Part shown: piece after piece, positions 60,509 to 64,000 of the stretch
Numbering within the stretch: the first letter of the stretch is position 1
Layout of the letters: every line of letters starts with the position of its first letter
From: Pseudomonas sp. 14P_8.1_Bac3
GTDB lineage: Bacteria; Pseudomonadota; Gammaproteobacteria; Pseudomonadales; Pseudomonadaceae
Reading direction: 5' to 3'
NCBI RefSeq assembly: GCF_025466085.1
Contig: NZ_JANLOD010000021.1
Location: forward strand, 1 to 64,000
Length of the DNA: 64,000 nucleotides
Made by a program: the position numbers and the translations under genes
The notes under the pieces: model-generated
What the model saw: the letters and a program-made list of their open reading frames with translations, nothing else
Databases searched by the model: none
Told to the model about the DNA's origin: nothing

Positions 60509-61636
60509 TCAGCCTTGTCGATAAGGCAAGGCGGTCCTCGCTTCCTCGGCATACGCCAGCACGCCGAGGCGCTCTTGCGCCAGGAAATCCTTCACCGCGG
60601 CTTTCAGGCCGGGATGGCGCAGGTAGTGCCAGGAATGGGTGATCACCGGTTCAAACCCGCGAATCAATTTGTGCTCGCCCTGGGCGCCGGCATCGAAACG
60701 CTGAAAGCCGTTGGCGATCGCGTAGTCCATGCCTTGATAGAAACACGTCTCGAAATGCAGGCGGTCGAACTCCGCCAGACAGCCCCAGTAACGACCATAA
60801 AAACTGTCGCCGCCGACGAGGCTGAACGCCATGGCCACCGGCCGTGAGCCCTGCCTGGCCAGCACCACGCGAATGGATTCCGGCATGCGTTCGGCCAACA
60901 GGCTGAAAAATTCCCGCGTCAGGTAAGGTCGTTGCCGGCGCACCGCATAAGTGTTGGCGTAACAGGCATAGACGAAATCCCACTGCGCCTGATCCAGTTG
61001 CCGGCCTTCCAGCCATTCAAATTCGAAGCCCTGCCCCGCGACTTGCTCACGCTCTTTGCGCATCTGCTTGCGCTTGCGCGAACTGAGGACGTCGAGAAAG
61101 TCCTGGAAGTCCCGATATCCGCGATTCTGCCAGTGGTACTGACAGCCGATGCGTTGCAGCCAGCCGGGTTGCTCGGCCAGTGCCGCGTCTGTGAACGGGT
61201 CGGTGAAATTGATGTGCGCGCTGGAGAGCTCTTCGATCTCAAGGTAGCCCGGCAAGCTCTTCAGCAGCTCAAAGCCGTCTTCGACCGTGGCCGCCAGCAA
61301 ACGCGGCCCGCTGACCGGGCTGAACGGCACGGCAGTCAGCAGCTTGGGGTAATAGTCGATGCCGGCGCGTTCGCAAGCATCGGCCCAGGCATGATCGAAC
61401 ACGTACTCGCCGTAGGAATGCCACTTGCGGTAACTGGGCAGCGCGGCGATCAAGCGGCCACCTTCCATGTGCAACAAATGCTCGGGCTGCCACCCGGAAT
61501 GCGGGCCGACGCTGCCGCTGTCCTCCAGAGCGCTGAGAAAAGCATGGCGTAGAAACGGCTGACACTCCGGCACCAGGGCATCCCAGCTTCGCGGTTCGAT
61601 ATCAGACAGCTTTTCCAGACGTTGCAACGGCATCAC
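60509..61636 (-). CDS. GNAT/FemAB-like acyltransferase (PF04339 family)
   Basis: This 375-residue cytosolic protein belongs to the family often called peptidogalycan biosynthesis or GNAT N-acetyltransferase. Marks: PFLRHAFLSALEDSGSVG near 26-43, FDHAWADACERAGIDYYPKLLTAVPFSPVSGPRLL near 80-110, KRKQMRKEREQVAGQG near 190-205, and FGCRYWG-type YGRYWGCLAEFDRLHFETCFYQGMDYAI near 290-315. These proteins resemble FemAB, which adds amino acids to cell-wall precursors, but the true reaction here is unknown. It is convergent with aqpZ. Confidence 0.82.
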   Translation of the reverse strand: MMPLQRLEKLSDIEPRSWDALVPECQPFLRHAFLSALEDSGSVGPHSGWQPEHLLHMEGGRLIAALPSYRKWHSYGEYVFDHAWADACERAGIDYYPKLLTAVPFSPVSGPRLLAATVEDGFELLKSLPGYLEIEELSSAHINFTDPFTDAALAEQPGWLQRIGCQYHWQNRGYRDFQDFLDVLSSRKRKQMRKEREQVAGQGFEFEWLEGRQLDQAQWDFVYACYANTYAVRRQRPYLTREFFSLLAERMPESIRVVLARQGSRPVAMAFSLVGGDSFYGRYWGCLAEFDRLHFETCFYQGMDYAIANGFQRFDAGAQGEHKLIRGFEPVITHSWHYLRHPGLKAAVKDFLAQERLGVLAYAEEARTALPYRQG

Positions 61637-61916
61637 CTTCTCTCCACTTCGCGGCGTAAAGCCCTGCGAGTATCGCTTATCGCCGTCCTTTCCACACCTC
61701 GCGATCCGCCGACAGACCTGCGGATAAAAAGTTCACTCGCGCTCCGAACCGTCATCGAGACGCCATCACATTGCCACTGCTTTGTCATAAACCATCGCGA
61801 TACTGGCGCCAGTTTTTAGAGCGTCGGGTTCTAGCCCGGCCACTGTTTTCCGTCCATCAATGGTCGGTTGTGTCCTGGGATGGCTCAGTCATCCTCTCTC
61901 ATCTTCGGAGATTGAT

Positions 61917-63233
61917 ATGCGTCTTGCTTCCACGAAAACTGCGGCGGCCCTGTGTGGCGGCCTGCTGCTGGCCATGAGTGTACCGGCCAGCGCCGCAGTC
62001 GACGCCAAACTGCTCGACATGCTGAAGGCTAACGGTTCGATTACCAACGCGCAGTACAGCGAACTGCAAGCCGAACTGGCACGGGATCAGAAAGACCAGC
62101 AAATCGCCCGTCAAGCTCAGCAAGAGACCAATGAGCAGATCGCGGCGACGGCGAAGAAAACCAACGAACTGAGCACCTTCGACCAGAAACTGGCGTGGGC
62201 TGCCAAGACCCAGTTCAAGGGTGACGTGCGTTTCCGTCAGGAAACGGTCAAGAACGACGGTGTTTCGAACAACCGCGACCAGGATCGTCAGCGCGTTCGT
62301 GCCCGTCTGGGTGCCTACACCGAGATCAACCCGCAAGTCGACACCGGTATCCGTATCGCCACCGGTAACAACGACGACGCGCGTTCCACCAACCAGAGTC
62401 TGGACAACTACTTCGACAAGAAGTCGATCTGGCTGGACCAGGGTTACGTCGACTACCACCCTGACTTCGCCAAGAACCTGCACATCGTTGGCGGCAAGAT
62501 GCCCCAGCAATGGGTGAGCATGGGCGACATCATCTGGGATAGCGACATCAACCCGGAAGGTCTGTCCCTGTCCTATAAATACCCGCTGGGTTCCACCGCC
62601 GAACTGTTCGGTAGCGCCGGCCACTACACCCTCAAGGACAACGTCGATGGCGACGGCGTGCAGTTCAAGCACGACCTGCGCCTGTACGCCGGCCAGTTGG
62701 GCGCGCGCTTCGCGATTACCGACAACCTGAAACTGACCCTGGGTGGCAGCATCTACGGCTACGACAACGACGACGACATCACCGCGGGCGGCACCAGCAT
62801 CCCATCGGTACTGGCCACCAACGGCAACACCCCGAACGAACAGTTCAAATTGTACGAAGGCTTTGGTCAGCTCGACATCGGCGGCCTGCCGGTGCCCCTG
62901 TCGTTGTACGGTCAGATCGTCAACAACAAAGATGCCAGCAACGACCAGGACACTGGCTGGCTGGCCGGCGTGAAGACCAAGTTCTACGGCTTCGGCGTGG
63001 ACTACAACTACCGCGACGTGCAGCGTAACGCCGTGGTCGGTGCCTTCACCGACTCCGACTTTGCCAACGGTTTCACCGGTTCGCGCGGTAGCAAGCTGAA
63101 AGTGAACTACGAGCTGGACAAGAACTTCGCCCTCGGCGCGACGTACTTCATGGCGAAGTCCGACTACACCAACGCCACCCTGCGGGACTCGAAGATCAAC
63201 ACCCTGCAACTGGATGCTGAAGCCAAGTTCTGA
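61917..63233 (+). CDS. Putative outer-membrane porin
   Basis: This 438-residue protein has a signal peptide (MRLASTKTAAALCGGLLLAMSVPASA), then a helical coiled-coil section (about 60-90; QIARQAQQETNEQIAATAKK), then a beta-barrel to the end. The barrel shows porin strands such as FKGDVRFRQETVKN, GIRIATGNND and GYVDYHPDFAKNLHIVGGKMPQQW. The C-terminus ends LQLDAEAKF, with the terminal Phe typical of outer-membrane proteins. The family is the Pseudomonas putative porin type (PF16930). It has its own strong terminator and probably its own promoter in the 280-base gap upstream. Confidence 0.88.
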   Translation: MRLASTKTAAALCGGLLLAMSVPASAAVDAKLLDMLKANGSITNAQYSELQAELARDQKDQQIARQAQQETNEQIAATAKKTNELSTFDQKLAWAAKTQFKGDVRFRQETVKNDGVSNNRDQDRQRVRARLGAYTEINPQVDTGIRIATGNNDDARSTNQSLDNYFDKKSIWLDQGYVDYHPDFAKNLHIVGGKMPQQWVSMGDIIWDSDINPEGLSLSYKYPLGSTAELFGSAGHYTLKDNVDGDGVQFKHDLRLYAGQLGARFAITDNLKLTLGGSIYGYDNDDDITAGGTSIPSVLATNGNTPNEQFKLYEGFGQLDIGGLPVPLSLYGQIVNNKDASNDQDTGWLAGVKTKFYGFGVDYNYRDVQRNAVVGAFTDSDFANGFTGSRGSKLKVNYELDKNFALGATYFMAKSDYTNATLRDSKINTLQLDAEAKF

Positions 63234-63282
63234 TTCAGCCGCCATAAGACTCGGGCAAGGACGCCTGAGTTGTCCTCATAAA

Positions 63283-63339
63283 CTCGCGTTGCCGTATCGG
63301 TCCCCATCATCCGTCCGATACGGCAGCGCGAGTTTTTTT
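63283..63339 (+). terminator. Strong rho-independent terminator of the porin
   Basis: CTCGCGTTGCCGTATCGG pairs with CCGATACGGCAGCGCGAG (one mismatch) around a 14-base loop and is followed by seven T. It lies 50 bases after the porin stop. Confidence 0.93.
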
Positions 63340-63355
63340 GCGCCTGTTAAAACCT

Positions 63356-63450
63356 GAGCGAGCTTGCTCGCGATGGTTTCGAGAACGCCGCGGAGTGTCA
63401 GGTTCCCAGCGTCATCGTTGACGACCCTCGCGAGCAAGCTCGCTCCTACC
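63356..63450. repeat. Paired REP element (GAGCGAGCTTGCTCGC class)
   Basis: Two inverted copies, with a spacer containing TTGACGACCCTCGCGAG as in 14939-14955. It lies between the porin terminator and the FabH-like gene. Confidence 0.8.
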
Positions 63451-63453
63451 ATT

Positions 63454-64000
63454 TCAGCGCTTGCGCAGAATCACGCTACCAATCGAATAACCCGCGCCGA
63501 ACGAACTGAGCACCGCCAGCGAGCCGGCCGCCAGGTCATCCTGGTTCTTGTGAAACGCAATCACCGAACCGGCGGAACTGGTGTTGGCATAAGTGTCGAG
63601 AATCACCGGCGCTTCCTGCTCGGTCGCTTCACGGCCCAGCAACTTCTTCACGATCAGGTGGTTCATGCTGAGGTTGGCCTGGTGCAGCCAGAAGCGCTTC
63701 ACGTCGCTGACGTTGAGCTGGTTTTCTTCCAGGTGCTTGGCAATCAGCTCGGCCACCATCGGGCAGACATCACGGAACACCTTGCGGCCTTCCTGCACGA
63801 ACAGTTTGTCCTTGGCACCGATGCCCTCTTCCGCGGCGCGGTTGAGGAAGCCGAAGTTGTTGCGGATATTGTTGGAGAACTTGGTCAGCAGTTTGGTGCT
63901 CACCACGTCGAATTGATGCTGCGAGGTTGCCAGATCAGCGCGCTCGATGATCACCGCGGTCGCCGCGTCGCCGAAGATGAAGTGGCTGTCGCGGTCGCGG
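63454..64000 (-). CDS. Beta-ketoacyl-ACP synthase III (FabH-like), partial
   Basis: The C-terminal 182 codons of this gene are present; the rest lies beyond the window end. The reading frame continues through 64000 with RDRDSHFIFGDAATAVIIERADL. Two of the three catalytic elements are visible: the His in FWLHQANLSMN and the Asn in DTYANTSSAGSV. The active-site Cys is outside the window. FabH-type enzymes condense an acyl-CoA or acyl-ACP with malonyl-ACP. P. aeruginosa has several FabH-like proteins (for example PA3286, which uses octanoyl-CoA), and this may be one of those, not the housekeeping FabH. Confidence 0.87.
   Translation of the reverse strand, partial: RDRDSHFIFGDAATAVIIERADLATSQHQFDVVSTKLLTKFSNNIRNNFGFLNRAAEEGIGAKDKLFVQEGRKVFRDVCPMVAELIAKHLEENQLNVSDVKRFWLHQANLSMNHLIVKKLLGREATEQEAPVILDTYANTSSAGSVIAFHKNQDDLAAGSLAVLSSFGAGYSIGSVILRKR

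Noticed and set aside
61899..63245. 448-codon minus-strand open frame over the porin
   Set aside because: The porin on the plus strand has a signal peptide, barrel strands and terminal Phe. The antisense frame is a Val/Gly-rich shadow.

Overview
The window looks like a piece of a Pseudomonas chromosome from the fluorescens group. The base composition is GC-rich, the proteins are typical of Pseudomonas, and the intergenic gaps carry many paired REP sequences with cores such as GAGCGGGCTTGCTCGC. Several gene blocks follow orders I remember from P. aeruginosa: cpxA/nitroreductase/trkH, the gbuR-gbuA-transporter block, and azoR/LysR/hydrolase/ppiA/ABC exporter. I saw no rRNA, tRNA, CRISPR array, prophage, transposase or clear genomic island. 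Almost everything is ordinary chromosomal content.

Positions 1-14.9 kb hold housekeeping and regulatory genes: a CpxA-like kinase, a nitroreductase, TrkH, two AraC regulators, an HD-domain protein, an LpxH-like phosphoesterase, a drug/metabolite transporter, a SelW-like protein, a short FimV-like protein, a MarR regulator, RecQ, a YecA-family protein and a YbaN-like protein.

Positions 15.0-28.4 kb form a biofilm adhesin module. A 2618-residue LapA/MapA-type RTX adhesin on the minus strand faces a divergent TolC/ABC/HlyD type I secretion operon. The adhesin has an N-terminal retention module, a TAAG site typical of LapG cleavage, about five near-identical 730-bp repeats, a von Willebrand A domain and RTX repeats. 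The LapG protease and LapD receptor are not in this window.

Positions 28.5-39.9 kb start with a DTW-domain tRNA-modification protein, then a guanidinobutyrate utilisation locus (LysR regulator gbuR, gbuA, an NTF2-like protein, an NCS1 permease, a Na+/solute symporter, an MBL-fold hydrolase and an acyl-carrier-like protein). A 42-codon gene resembling PA1414, a second LysR/MFS pair, an EamA transporter and a DUF2177 protein follow.

Positions 40-45.2 kb hold a CvfB-like S1 protein and several small envelope proteins and lipoproteins. Positions 45.3-49.8 kb form a compact catabolic unit: an IclR regulator, a CaiB-type CoA-transferase, an HMG-CoA-lyase-type lyase and a divergent CitMHS permease. 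The divergent promoter contains two matching 17-bp palindromes. The unit probably imports a branched hydroxy-acid, loads it onto CoA and splits it.

Positions 49.9-64 kb hold a DEAD-box helicase, an MscS-family channel, an EamA transporter, azoR, a LysR/hydrolase/ppiA group, an ABC exporter, aqpZ, a FemAB/GNAT-like protein, a large porin and the 3' part of a FabH-like synthase cut by the window end.

The most interesting items are the self-contained adhesin and secretion module, the IclR-controlled CoA pathway with its operators, and the PA1414-like tiny gene. None can be called undescribed from sequence alone.
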